Part shown: one piece after another, positions 20,318 through 28,432 of the stretch
Position numbering within the stretch: the first letter of the stretch is position 1
How the letters are laid out: every line of letters starts with the position of its first letter
Source: Nocardia vermiculata NBRC 100427
GTDB lineage: Bacteria; Actinomycetota; Actinomycetes; Mycobacteriales; Mycobacteriaceae
Assembly (NCBI RefSeq): GCF_001613265.1
Contig: NZ_BDCA01000001.1
Span: 62,001-126,000, forward strand
Length of the DNA stretch: 64,000 nt
Reading direction: 5' to 3'
The notes under the pieces: model-generated
Databases searched by the model: none
What the model was told of the DNA's origin: nothing
Seen by the model: the letters and a program-made list of their open reading frames with translations, nothing else
Program-made: the position numbers and the translations under genes

Positions 20318-20929
20318 ATGGCGTGGTCCGCACTCAATCCGATGAGCGGTTCCGCGTTGCTGAGCGAGTTCGGTGCCCTCGCCGTGCTGCTCGGCACCTT
20401 CGCCGAATCCGGGCTGGTCGTCGTCGGTTTCTTCCTTCCCGGCGACACGCTCATCTTTCCCGCCGGGGTGCTGTGCGCGAACGGGACTCTGGTGCTGTGG
20501 CAGGTGATGGTGGGTGCGGCGGCCGGTGCTGTCGCCGGGGCCCAGGCCGGCTACGTCTTCGGCAAGCACGGCGGCCGAGCAGTGCTGGCCCGCACGTCGA
20601 ATCACCGCCTGCACGCCACGGTCGGCCGCGGAGAACAGTGGCTCGCCCGCTACGGCCCCCGCCGCGCCATCGTGCTGGGCCGGTTCGTGCCGATGGTGCG
20701 CACCGTGATCAATCCGGTGGCCGGCGTCCTGGAAGTCCCCACCGCGGTCTTCACCCGCTGGCAGGTGGTCGGCGGTATCGCCTGGTCCCAGAGCCTGGTG
20801 CTGCTCGGATACTGGCTCGGCACATCGATTCCCGATATCGACAAGTACCTGTTGCCCGCCGTGGGCGTGATCGTCGTGGTGTCGCTGCTACCGCTGTGGT
20901 TCGGCCGCCGCGGACAGTCTCCCGAATGA
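20318..20929 (+). CDS. DedA-family membrane protein
   Basis: A 203-residue DedA/VTT-domain protein with four to five hydrophobic segments. The conserved acidic and arginine positions are present: ESGLVVVGFFLPGD near residues 28-41 and RFVPMVRTVINPVAG near 125. DedA proteins act in membrane lipid scrambling and ion homeostasis. It sits three bases after an EEP phosphatase gene, so a joint role in phospholipid metabolism is possible but not shown. Confidence 0.88.
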   Translation: MAWSALNPMSGSALLSEFGALAVLLGTFAESGLVVVGFFLPGDTLIFPAGVLCANGTLVLWQVMVGAAAGAVAGAQAGYVFGKHGGRAVLARTSNHRLHATVGRGEQWLARYGPRRAIVLGRFVPMVRTVINPVAGVLEVPTAVFTRWQVVGGIAWSQSLVLLGYWLGTSIPDIDKYLLPAVGVIVVVSLLPLWFGRRGQSPE

Positions 20930-21069
20930 AACTCCGTCGATAGAGTGCCGTCCTGATCGACAACGAGGGCCACGGCGGGCCGAAGATGAGCGAGGCAATG
21001 GTGCGGGCGATTGCCGGATTCGCGCTGTGCGCCATTGCTCTCCACCCGCTCAGCCGATCGAGAATCTGC

Positions 21070-21768
21070 TCATTCGCCCGGGAAGGGCGCGTTGATCGTG
21101 GTGAAGTATTGCGCGGCCGCCGCCAGCGCCACCGGTGCGGTGACGAGCAGTTGCCCGGCCACGGTCCCGAGTGCGCCGATAGCCATGATCCCGCCGAGGC
21201 ACCCCACCACGGCCGCCGGAACGAACGGTCCGAACATGCCGACGATGGTCGCGGCGGCGACCGTCGCGCCGGCGATACCGCCGAGCACACAGCCGATGCC
21301 GGCGCCACCGATACCACCCACGAGGGTGCCGATCGTCGCTCCTGCGGTGAGCGTGCTGGTCATTCGCGACCACGCCGCCTGTTCGCGATCGTAGGGGGTT
21401 TTCCACGGTGCGCTGTCCTCGAAGGGCAGCGCCACCGGCTTGTAGGTGGCGTGTGCGAGATCGAATTGCGGTGTCAGCGTGGCTGTCCGGTGGTCGATAT
21501 CGGCCTTGATCGGGAAGACGAAATCGTCGACCCGGAAGGACAGCTCGGTGCCCGCGACATCGGTGCCGTCGGCGGCCTTGATCCGAAAGACGCCGTTATC
21601 CGCCACGAGCGATCCCGAATCCGTCGAAATGACAGTAGATTCCGGGGTGGATGTGGCGGTGAAATCCACCGCACCCGCACCCGGCTGTTCGGCACCGGCG
21701 GCGCCGGCGCCGAGAGCGACGGCCGTTGACATCACCGCGAGCGCGGCGATATTCGTCGTGAAACCCAT
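21070..21768 (-). CDS. Secreted/membrane protein, DUF8020-like
   Basis: A 232-residue protein with a Sec signal peptide ending near AGAAGAEQPG. A beta-rich region follows (about 30-115), then a long Gly/Ala-rich hydrophobic C-terminal half with GGIGGAGIGCVLGGIAGA, which suggests membrane insertion. The layout resembles a Nocardia secreted family I recall as DUF8020, and this assignment is tentative. It starts 72 bases after the hydrolase gene on the same strand and could be read from the same transcript. Function unknown. Confidence 0.7.
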   Translation of the reverse strand: MGFTTNIAALAVMSTAVALGAGAAGAEQPGAGAVDFTATSTPESTVISTDSGSLVADNGVFRIKAADGTDVAGTELSFRVDDFVFPIKADIDHRTATLTPQFDLAHATYKPVALPFEDSAPWKTPYDREQAAWSRMTSTLTAGATIGTLVGGIGGAGIGCVLGGIAGATVAAATIVGMFGPFVPAAVVGCLGGIMAIGALGTVAGQLLVTAPVALAAAAQYFTTINAPFPGE

Positions 21769-21839
21769 GACCTTGTTCCTTCACTTGTTCATTGGAAAGC
21801 TGTCGGCGGTGACAGCCGGGGACCGGCCGGAGCCGAGGC

Positions 21840-22667
21840 TTACCTCGCCACCTCGTCGAGGACGCCGTCGAGATGGCCGGTGACGAGGCGGATGAATTCG
21901 GCGGGATGGTCGACCATCGGTGAATGCCCGGCTCCGGGCATCTCGACCGAGCGAGCGTGGGGAATGCCGGATTCGAGTACCGCGACATGGTCGGCGGTCC
22001 GCGCACAGTCCGCACTGCCGCGCACGATCAGGGTCGGTGCGGCGATGGCCTGCAACCGCGAGGTGAGGTCGAGTGCACGGGCCGCGCCGAGCACCGCTGC
22101 GAGGTAGGCGGGGTCGGTCCGTAGCACCGCCTGGACGTAGGTTTCCCAGTCCCGCTGCGGGGGCCGTGCGCTGACCAGCATGCCTACGGTGTCCTCGACC
22201 GCGGCGCGCGATGCCTCGGCCCCGTTGCGGATGCCGACGGTCCAGCGATCCACCGCTGCGGCGAAGCCCGGCAGAGTACCCGCGGTGCTCGCACCCGTGC
22301 CGACGAGGATCAGCCGTCGCACCCGCTGCGGCGCTGTGGAGGCGATGACCTGCGCGACGATGCCGCCGACGGAATTGCCCACCAGGTCGACCTGGTCGAG
22401 CCCTTCGGCATCGAGCATCGCGAGCACGGCCTCGGCCAGACCGGTCGGACCGGCCACCGCGGTCCAGTCCTGTCCGGTCGACGGCGAGTAGAAGTCGACC
22501 GCGTAGCACCGACGGGGTGCCAGGGCCTGCATGGTCGTGGTCCAGAACTGCCAGCAACCGAACCACGGGTGCAGAAATACCGTCGGCACGGCGGTCGGAT
22601 CGGATCCGCTCACCTGATAGGACAGTGACGTGTGATCCAACGCCAGTGTGCGACTGTCGATTTCCAT
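21840..22667 (-). CDS. Alpha/beta hydrolase, transporter operon
   Basis: A 275-residue alpha/beta hydrolase with nucleophile motif LVGNSVGGIVA near residue 98, acid Asp-type segment LIVRGSADCAR and the active His in GAGHSPMVDHP. HPWFGCWQFW supplies the oxyanion region. It starts 77 bases after the MHS transporter gene on the same strand, so it is likely co-transcribed with it and controlled by the TetR protein at 24396-25085. It is probably an esterase or lactonase in the catabolic pathway encoded to the right. Confidence 0.82.
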   Translation of the reverse strand: MEIDSRTLALDHTSLSYQVSGSDPTAVPTVFLHPWFGCWQFWTTTMQALAPRRCYAVDFYSPSTGQDWTAVAGPTGLAEAVLAMLDAEGLDQVDLVGNSVGGIVAQVIASTAPQRVRRLILVGTGASTAGTLPGFAAAVDRWTVGIRNGAEASRAAVEDTVGMLVSARPPQRDWETYVQAVLRTDPAYLAAVLGAARALDLTSRLQAIAAPTLIVRGSADCARTADHVAVLESGIPHARSVEMPGAGHSPMVDHPAEFIRLVTGHLDGVLDEVAR

Positions 22668-22744
22668 ATCGAACCCCTTCAGGAAGATGTGCCCGATAAG
22701 CAGCGGGCGCTACGGTGCGGGCCGGGACGAGGACCGCGCGTGGT

Positions 22745-24070
22745 TCAGCTGACGGCGGCTTCGGCCGGCGTGGGATCCGGCTCGTCCGTCGAGGCGGCCG
22801 CACTGGACGGCAACCGCAGCACCAGTCCGGCCAGCAGGGAGATCGCACCGGTGCCCGCCATATAGATCGCGATGATCAGCCAGCTGTCGGTGGCGTCGAG
22901 GATCATCGAGGAGATCGAGGGGGCGATCGCGTTTCCGGCGATGAGCCCGATCGTGATCCCGACGGACATACCGGTGAATCGGAGGGCCGGCGGGAATACC
23001 TGGGAGAAGTAGGACGGCACCACTGCGTAGTTGGCCGAATACCCCATGAAGATCACCGCGAATCCGAGAATCATCCATCCGGGCTGCCGGGTGTCCATCA
23101 GAGCGAACCAGCAGAACGGCAGCACGATCATCGACGCCGCACCACCGAGGAACACCCGGCGAATGCCGAAGCGGTCGCCGATCGCACCGAACAGGGGCAG
23201 GCAGATCAGGATGGCGACGGTGGAGGTCAGCAGGACCGCGAGCATGGTGTCTTTGCCGAGTCCGAGCGTGTCCTTGCCGTAGCTCAGGGAGAAGACGGTC
23301 GTCATCGTGAATGCGGTGCCGGCGGCGAGGATGCCCATCGCGAGCAGAAGTACCGTGCCCAGGTGGTTGCGCAGCACGTCGACGACCGGCACCTGCTGGA
23401 CCTCACCCTGGTGTTCGGCTTCTTCGAACTCGGGGGTCTCCTCCAGCGCGATCCGTGAGATCAGTCCGACGACCACGAGAATTGCACTGAGCAGAAAGGG
23501 AATTCGCCAGCCCCACGAGTACAGGGTGTCGTCGGACAACTGGAATGCGACGAGGAAGACCAGGTTGGCCAGGATCAGCCCGACCGTGGCGCCGGTATTG
23601 ACCAGTGAGCCGAAGAAGCCGCTCTTCTTACCGGAATGTTCCACGGTCATGAGCACGGCGCCGCCGTATTCGCCACCGACAGAGAAGCCCTGCAGCAGCC
23701 GGGCGAGCACCAGTATCACCGGTGCCGCCGCACCGATCTGGTCGTAGGTGGGCATGAGCCCGATGAGGAAGGTGGAGGCACCCATCAGGATGAGGGTGAA
23801 CACGAGCGCGGTCTTGCGTCCGATGCGGTCTCCGAAGTGCCCGAACACGATGGCGCCGACCGGGCGGGCGATGTAACCGACCGCGAAGGTCGCCAGCGAC
23901 AACACGGTGGCCAGCGTCGGATCATTCGAGGAGAAGAACAGCTTCGGGAAGATCAGTGACGCCGCCAAGCCGTAGCAGGAGAAGTCGTAGTACTCGATCG
24001 TGGTGCCGATCCAGCTGGCGAAGGTGGCCTTCGCACGTTGTTTGCTGGACGACTGATGTGTGAGGGACAT
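22745..24070 (-). CDS. MHS-type MFS transporter (carboxylate/H+ symporter)
   Basis: A 441-residue major facilitator transporter of the metabolite:H+ symporter group (ProP, KgtP, ShiA relatives), with 12 predicted helices. Family marks are IGTTIEYYDFSCYGLAASL at the start, FGHFGDRIGRKTAL, and GFSVGGEYGGAVLM. Such carriers usually import organic acids or betaines, which fits uptake of the substrate of the adjacent aromatic degradation genes. ATG 24070 follows a GGAGGAG ribosome-binding site. A TetR-type operator lies in its upstream region. Confidence 0.88.
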   Translation of the reverse strand: MSLTHQSSSKQRAKATFASWIGTTIEYYDFSCYGLAASLIFPKLFFSSNDPTLATVLSLATFAVGYIARPVGAIVFGHFGDRIGRKTALVFTLILMGASTFLIGLMPTYDQIGAAAPVILVLARLLQGFSVGGEYGGAVLMTVEHSGKKSGFFGSLVNTGATVGLILANLVFLVAFQLSDDTLYSWGWRIPFLLSAILVVVGLISRIALEETPEFEEAEHQGEVQQVPVVDVLRNHLGTVLLLAMGILAAGTAFTMTTVFSLSYGKDTLGLGKDTMLAVLLTSTVAILICLPLFGAIGDRFGIRRVFLGGAASMIVLPFCWFALMDTRQPGWMILGFAVIFMGYSANYAVVPSYFSQVFPPALRFTGMSVGITIGLIAGNAIAPSISSMILDATDSWLIIAIYMAGTGAISLLAGLVLRLPSSAAASTDEPDPTPAEAAVS

Positions 24071-24269
24071 GATCTCCTCCGGGAAAACAAGCCATGATGC
24101 TCGGCCGTGTGAACAAGGACGGCGGAAGAACATCGACCTGTCGAGGTCCCCCGTCCGAGGGGCTGGATCCACATCTCGGTGAACCGGATGCGCGGTGTCT
24201 TGACTGGGCAGAAGGGTCAGCAGTCGACACGGGGGCTGTCCGCATGGCGACTATCGGTCGTACATTGAT

Positions 24270-24302
24270 TCGTACTATGTACGGGTCCGGTCGGCCTGTC
24301 AA
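24270..24302 (-). promoter_or_regulatory. Promoter and TetR operator for the MFS gene
   Basis: On the minus strand TTGACA (24302-24297) with a 17-base spacer to CATAGT (24279-24274) makes a plausible promoter. The region 24270-24284 reads TCGTAC-TAT-GTACGG, one base off a perfect palindrome. It matches the perfect copy at 25209-25223, so the same TetR protein should bind both. A further TCGTAC half site lies at 24258-24263. The remaining bases between 24071 and 24395 hold no gene that I can support. Confidence 0.6.
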
Positions 24303-24395
24303 GACAGGAAATACAGATTTAACGGGGGTTGATTTTTCCCCGAGAATGTGATGCTGCCCACGGCGGAGCGGTGCAGCCGGCGGTCCGGCTACACG

Positions 24396-25085
24396 TCAGG
24401 GGCGAACAGCCAGAGACCGCACGGTGGCATCGATGTAGGCCGACAAGCCCGCCTCGAACTGTGCGTCCGAGGGCAGATCGGCCACCTCTTCGGCGTGCGC
24501 GACGAGTTGGGGGAACTCCTCGATCGACAGGCCCGCGTAGAAGTGCGTGCGCCGACGGCGCTGTTCGACGCCGTCACTTCCCGACAGTCCCCACTGTCGT
24601 GGCATCTGATAGCTGGCGAAGCCGATCGCGTAGGTGATGAGGAAGCCGTAGCAGCGCACGGCTTCCGGTCCCGGAATTCCGGAATCGACCAGACGCTGGA
24701 TGACCGCTTCCCACGCACCACGCAGTGCCGCCGGACTGTCGGTGACGCGGGTAGCGAACAACCGCACGATGCTCGGATGTTCGCGCATCAACCCGAGTAA
24801 TGCATACCCCATGGCGCGAAGGGCCTCGGCCGGGCCCGAATCCGGCTCCGGCGGCAGTTGCATCCGCCCGAGCACATGATCGGCCATGCCGTCGAGGATT
24901 TCGTCCTTGCTACGGAAGTAGCTGTAGAGCGTCATCGCACCGACCCCGAGCTCGGCGGCGATCCGGCGCATGGTCAACCGGTCCAGGTTCGCTTCCGCAT
25001 CGGAAATACGCAGGGCGGCTTCGATGATCCGCTCGGCGGTGAGCGGCGTCTCGCGACGTCGAGACCGATTCGATTGGCCGGGCAT
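24396..25085 (-). CDS. TetR regulator of the catabolic cluster
   Basis: A 229-residue TetR protein with a C-terminal region like the TetR_C (TetR/AcrR, DUF1956-free) group. The helix-turn-helix is TMRRIAAELGVGAMTLYSYFRSK (about 45-67). The C-terminal half should bind a ligand, probably a pathway substrate or intermediate. ATG 25085 was chosen since GAGGAG lies just ahead of it; an upstream in-frame ATG is at 25100. It is divergent from the reductase-Rieske operon and reads toward the MHS transporter; matching palindromes sit at both target promoters. Confidence 0.87.
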   Translation of the reverse strand: MPGQSNRSRRRETPLTAERIIEAALRISDAEANLDRLTMRRIAAELGVGAMTLYSYFRSKDEILDGMADHVLGRMQLPPEPDSGPAEALRAMGYALLGLMREHPSIVRLFATRVTDSPAALRGAWEAVIQRLVDSGIPGPEAVRCYGFLITYAIGFASYQMPRQWGLSGSDGVEQRRRRTHFYAGLSIEEFPQLVAHAEEVADLPSDAQFEAGLSAYIDATVRSLAVRP

Positions 25086-25130
25086 AGCACTCCTCGTCAT
25101 GACTGTCCTTGCAGCGTATCGGACGGGATC

Positions 25131-25145
25131 CGGTACTTAGTTCTC
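25131..25145. promoter_or_regulatory. Degenerate TetR operator copy near tetR start
   Basis: The bases from 25131 match 10 of 15 positions of the palindrome at 25209-25223, including GTACTTAGT. It lies about 50 bases upstream of the tetR start and could be an autoregulatory site. Weak by itself. Confidence 0.35.
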
Positions 25146-25183
25146 TTCCGGATCGGTCCCGGATTTCGCGCTGGAATTGCCTC

Positions 25184-25223
25184 TTGTTCGCTGTAGGGGT
25201 ATTAAGTATCGTACTTAGTACGA
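25184..25223 (+). promoter_or_regulatory. Promoter and perfect TetR operator of the Rieske operon
   Basis: TTGTTC (25184-25189), a 17-base spacer and TATCGT (25207-25212) form a promoter of the actinobacterial TANNNT type. The perfect inverted repeat TCGTAC-TTA-GTACGA (25209-25223) overlaps the -10 and predicted start point, which is the layout of a repressed promoter. The GGAGGTG ribosome-binding site of the reductase gene begins a few bases downstream. Confidence 0.65.
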
Positions 25224-25236
25224 CATGGAGGTGAAC

Positions 25237-26178
25237 ATGACCGACGGCGATGCGGGAGTCCTGGAACTCGAGGTCACCGCGCTGCGGCAGGAATCGGATT
25301 GTGTGCTCAGTGTTGAGCTCGCCGACCCCCAGCGGCGACTGCTACCCGCCTGGGATCCCGGCGCGCACATAGACCTCGGACTGCCCGAACACCTGCGGCA
25401 GTACTCGCTCATGGGCGATCCGGGCGAGCGCGACCACTACCGGATCGCCGTCCTGCGCGAGCCGGAGTCCGCGGGCGGATCCAGTTACGTTCACGCGATC
25501 CTGCGCCCCGGCGATCTGGTGGAGGTCGGTGGTCCGCGCAACAACTTCCCGTTGGTCGCGGCGCAGGACTATCTGATGATCGCCGGCGGGATCGGAATCA
25601 CCCCGCTACTGCCGATGATCCGGCAGCTCCAGGCCGAGGGAAGGTCCTGGCGGCTGCTCTACGGTGGGCGTTCGCGTCGTTCGATGGCATTCCTGGGCGA
25701 TCTGCTCGGCGACGACCATGTCGAGGTACATCCGTTCGACGAGGACGGCCATCTGGATCTGGATGCCGCCCTGGAGAATCCGGCCGCGGACACCGCGGTC
25801 TACTGCTGCGGCCCCGAGGGCCTCATCGCCGCGGTAGAAGCGCGCTGCGCGTCCTGGCCCACGGGCGCCCTGCATGTCGAGCGCTTCGCCGCCCCCGTCC
25901 GCGACGACGAGGACGATCTGCGGGCTTTCGAACTCGTACTCGCGACCTCCGGTCGGCGACTGACGGTTCCGGCCGACAGCACTGCCCTCGACGTCCTGGA
26001 CGCAGCGGGAATCGACCTGCCCAACGCGTGCCGCGACGGCGTCTGCGGCAGCTGCGAAACCCGGGTGCTCGCCGGCATCCCCCTACACCGCGACGCCCTG
26101 ACCGGCCCCGATTGCACCGACGTCATCTACCCGTGTGTGTCCCGTGCGCAGAGCGCGGAACTGGTACTCGACCTGTGA
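25237..26178 (+). CDS. Rieske oxygenase reductase (PDR/VanB type)
   Basis: A 313-residue phthalate-dioxygenase-reductase-type protein. An FMN-binding barrel carries RQYSLMGDP near residue 50, a nucleotide-binding domain has GGIGITPLLPM and the CCGPEG motif, and a C-terminal plant-type 2Fe-2S domain has CRDGVCGSCETRV plus a fourth Cys in YPCVSR. It should pass electrons from NAD(P)H through FMN and 2Fe-2S to the Rieske oxygenase encoded next. ATG 25237 follows GGAGGTG; an upstream in-frame ATG at 25225 overlaps that site. Confidence 0.92.
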   Translation: MTDGDAGVLELEVTALRQESDCVLSVELADPQRRLLPAWDPGAHIDLGLPEHLRQYSLMGDPGERDHYRIAVLREPESAGGSSYVHAILRPGDLVEVGGPRNNFPLVAAQDYLMIAGGIGITPLLPMIRQLQAEGRSWRLLYGGRSRRSMAFLGDLLGDDHVEVHPFDEDGHLDLDAALENPAADTAVYCCGPEGLIAAVEARCASWPTGALHVERFAAPVRDDEDDLRAFELVLATSGRRLTVPADSTALDVLDAAGIDLPNACRDGVCGSCETRVLAGIPLHRDALTGPDCTDVIYPCVSRAQSAELVLDL

Positions 26179-26233
26179 CGACACCGCCGGTCACCACTTG
26201 TCCGACATCCCCGACGAACCCGCTGGAGAAGTT

Positions 26234-27469
26234 ATGAGCGCCCCGAGCTCCGAGACCCCCGAAGCCGCCCCGCGCCGCGCGCCGCGTGCACGCAGGGCCG
26301 CTCCCGCGCCCACCACCGTCACCGAGCCCGGGCCTCCGGTACAGGACGGTGCGGACTGGTCGGGCTGGCCGACCTACGATGCGGCAGCCCACGGCTTCCG
26401 TGACTACTGGTATCCGACCATCTGGGCACACGAGGTCGGCGAGAAGCCGGTCCCGATCACTCTCGCCGGTGAGCGCATCGTGCTGGTCCGTGACGGTGAG
26501 GTGGTGCGCGGCCTGCACGATCGCTGCCCCCACCGGGGAGTGCCGCTCTCACACGGCCGGCGCGAATTCCCCGGGACCATCAGCTGCGCATACCACGGCT
26601 GGACCTTCGGCCTGGAGACCGGCCGGCTGGACGCGGTCATCACCGACGGCCCCGAGAGCCCGATCTGCGGAAAGCTCGGTGTCGCAACCTATCCGGTCGA
26701 GGAGCGGCTCGGCCTGCTGTGGGTGTACATCGGCGATGTGGACCCCGAAACCGGTCCCCCGCCGGTCGAACGTGACATCCCCGCCGAACTGATCGACAAC
26801 ACCCTGGTGCTCGGCGGTCGCAACGATGTCCGGGAGGGCAACTGGCGCTTCGCCACCGAGAACGGATTCGACGAGGGGCACGCCAAGTACCTGCACAACA
26901 CCGCCCTGTGGCGCCTGTTCAAGGTCATGCCGACCTGGAACAAGACCCGGATCGTCGAGAAGGACGGCTGGCTGGTCCGGGTCCAGGACGAACTGTTCTG
27001 GGAGGCGGAGTTTCCCGGGGTCGGAAAGTTCACCAACAAGCGGTGGTGGAAGCGGATTCCGTTGCCCGACCATCCGGGCAAGAACGGCAATGCCAACCCG
27101 GTCATCGACGCCCTGGATATTCCGGGCTTCGTCTCGGTCCGCATGCCCGGGCTGCTGCGGGTCGCCTACCCGAAGTTCATCCACTACGAGTGGTACGTCC
27201 CGGTCGATGCCGACCACGTCCGCTATGTGCAGCTGATGGTGCGCTTCGAAACCGGGCTCACCGCACTGGCTTTCAAGGCCAAGTATCTGGCCGCCTTCCG
27301 CTGGCTGTTCCACGGTCAGTTCACTCGCCAGGATGCCTGGATGGTGAACGTGACCGATGCACCGCCGGAGCGTCTGTACCGCCCGGACCTGTCGATCACC
27401 GCCTGGCGCCGCCACGTCGAACAGGTCAAGCCGGTAGTGCAGCCGACCGAAAAACGTATCGGTCACTGA
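26234..27469 (+). CDS. Rieske non-haem iron oxygenase, alpha subunit
   Basis: A 411-residue ring-hydroxylating oxygenase component. The Rieske cluster ligands are C98 and H100 in RCPHRG and C118 and H121 in CAYHGW. The mononuclear iron site is visible as D213 (bridging) with H216 and H221 in FDEGHAKYLH. It lacks a beta-subunit gene nearby, so it is probably a homotrimeric single-subunit enzyme like the phthalate or carbazole types. The first ~35 residues are a disordered Ala/Pro/Arg extension. It could dihydroxylate an aromatic ring or act as a demethylase; the downstream extradiol dioxygenase favours production of a catechol. Confidence 0.92.
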   Translation: MSAPSSETPEAAPRRAPRARRAAPAPTTVTEPGPPVQDGADWSGWPTYDAAAHGFRDYWYPTIWAHEVGEKPVPITLAGERIVLVRDGEVVRGLHDRCPHRGVPLSHGRREFPGTISCAYHGWTFGLETGRLDAVITDGPESPICGKLGVATYPVEERLGLLWVYIGDVDPETGPPPVERDIPAELIDNTLVLGGRNDVREGNWRFATENGFDEGHAKYLHNTALWRLFKVMPTWNKTRIVEKDGWLVRVQDELFWEAEFPGVGKFTNKRWWKRIPLPDHPGKNGNANPVIDALDIPGFVSVRMPGLLRVAYPKFIHYEWYVPVDADHVRYVQLMVRFETGLTALAFKAKYLAAFRWLFHGQFTRQDAWMVNVTDAPPERLYRPDLSITAWRRHVEQVKPVVQPTEKRIGH

Positions 27470-27479
27470 GTGCGCTGCC

Positions 27480-28292
27480 ATGTCGACCACAGAGCTGAAC
27501 CACGGCTGGGCCGGGGCCGCGAGCGGACCGGTCACCGTGGTGCTGCACGGTGGCGGGCCGGGCTGCCACGCGGCCTCCGATTTCGCCGCGCTGATGGCCT
27601 TGCGTCCGCATCGCCGCTGGCTGTGGGTGGATCTTCCCGGCTACGGCGGTTCACCGGCCCGCACCGACGCGTCGGCATCGCGGCTGAGCACGGCGGCGCG
27701 CGCGCTCGACGAATTGCTCACCCGGCGAGGCTGCGGCCCGGTCGATGTGGTGGCCCAGTCGCTGGGCGGAGTCGTCGCGCTGCACCTGGCTGCCGACCAC
27801 CCCGAACTGCTGCGCCGGCTGGTGCTGATCGGCAGCCAACCCGTACCGGCTCCCGGTGGTCGAGACGACGTGCGCCGAGAGCCGAGCCTCGGGCTCCGAG
27901 CGCGGGCACAGTACTACGGCGGTACCGGCCCAGGCGTCGAGAAGATGCGCATGCTGCTCACCGAATTGGAGTGGTACGACGCGAATCTCATCCCGGAGGC
28001 CACCGTCGAAGCCCGGTACCAGGCCAGTACCACACCCACGGCACTGGCCGCTGCCACCGCATCCGCACCTGTCGGCGATCCCGATCTGGATCCGGGTGCG
28101 GTAGCAGCACCGACCCTGGTGGTGTGGGGCAGCCACGACCCGTTCGGCGGCCCCGATTACGCGAGTGCGCTCGCCGACGCCCTGCCCCGCGGTGATCTCG
28201 CGGTCGTCGGGCGCACCGCCCACCATCCTCAGGCCGAGCGTCCCGCCACCGTCGCGGCCCTCACCGAAGCATTCCTCACCGACTGGAGTTGA
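27480..28292 (+). CDS. Alpha/beta hydrolase in catabolic operon
   Basis: A 270-residue alpha/beta hydrolase. HGGGPGCHAASDF near residue 22 is the oxyanion region seen in meta-cleavage-product hydrolases. The nucleophile elbow is VVAQSLGGVVALH (Ser near 96), the Asp is in WGSHDPFGG and the His in GRTAHHPQAERP. With the C-C hydrolase at the end of the operon, two such enzymes flank the ring-cleavage gene, so one probably handles an ester or a second ring product. It starts 10 bases after the Rieske gene. Confidence 0.86.
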   Translation: MSTTELNHGWAGAASGPVTVVLHGGGPGCHAASDFAALMALRPHRRWLWVDLPGYGGSPARTDASASRLSTAARALDELLTRRGCGPVDVVAQSLGGVVALHLAADHPELLRRLVLIGSQPVPAPGGRDDVRREPSLGLRARAQYYGGTGPGVEKMRMLLTELEWYDANLIPEATVEARYQASTTPTALAAATASAPVGDPDLDPGAVAAPTLVVWGSHDPFGGPDYASALADALPRGDLAVVGRTAHHPQAERPATVAALTEAFLTDWS

Positions 28293-28297
28293 TAACC

Positions 28298-28432
28298 GTG
28301 TCTCGCGCAATCGTTTTGATCACCCTCGGCGCTCTGGCTGCCGGTGCCGTCGTCGCCGCCCGGCGGCCGCGCCTGTTCGCCCGCCTGTTCGGCGCCACCA
28401 CGGTGCGCACCTTCGGTCCGGGGGCGCGATGA
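28298..28432 (+). CDS. Small single-TM protein (44 residues)
   Basis: A 44-residue frame starting at GTG 28298, five bases after the hydrolase stop, with its TGA overlapping the next ATG (ATGA). The first ~20 residues, AIVLITLGALAAGAVVAA, make one transmembrane helix, followed by a basic stretch RRPRLFARLF. Both couplings to neighbours suggest it is real and translated. No family is recognised; it could tether a pathway enzyme or aid the transporter. GC-rich DNA makes chance frames common, so certainty is limited. Confidence 0.55.
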   Translation: MSRAIVLITLGALAAGAVVAARRPRLFARLFGATTVRTFGPGAR

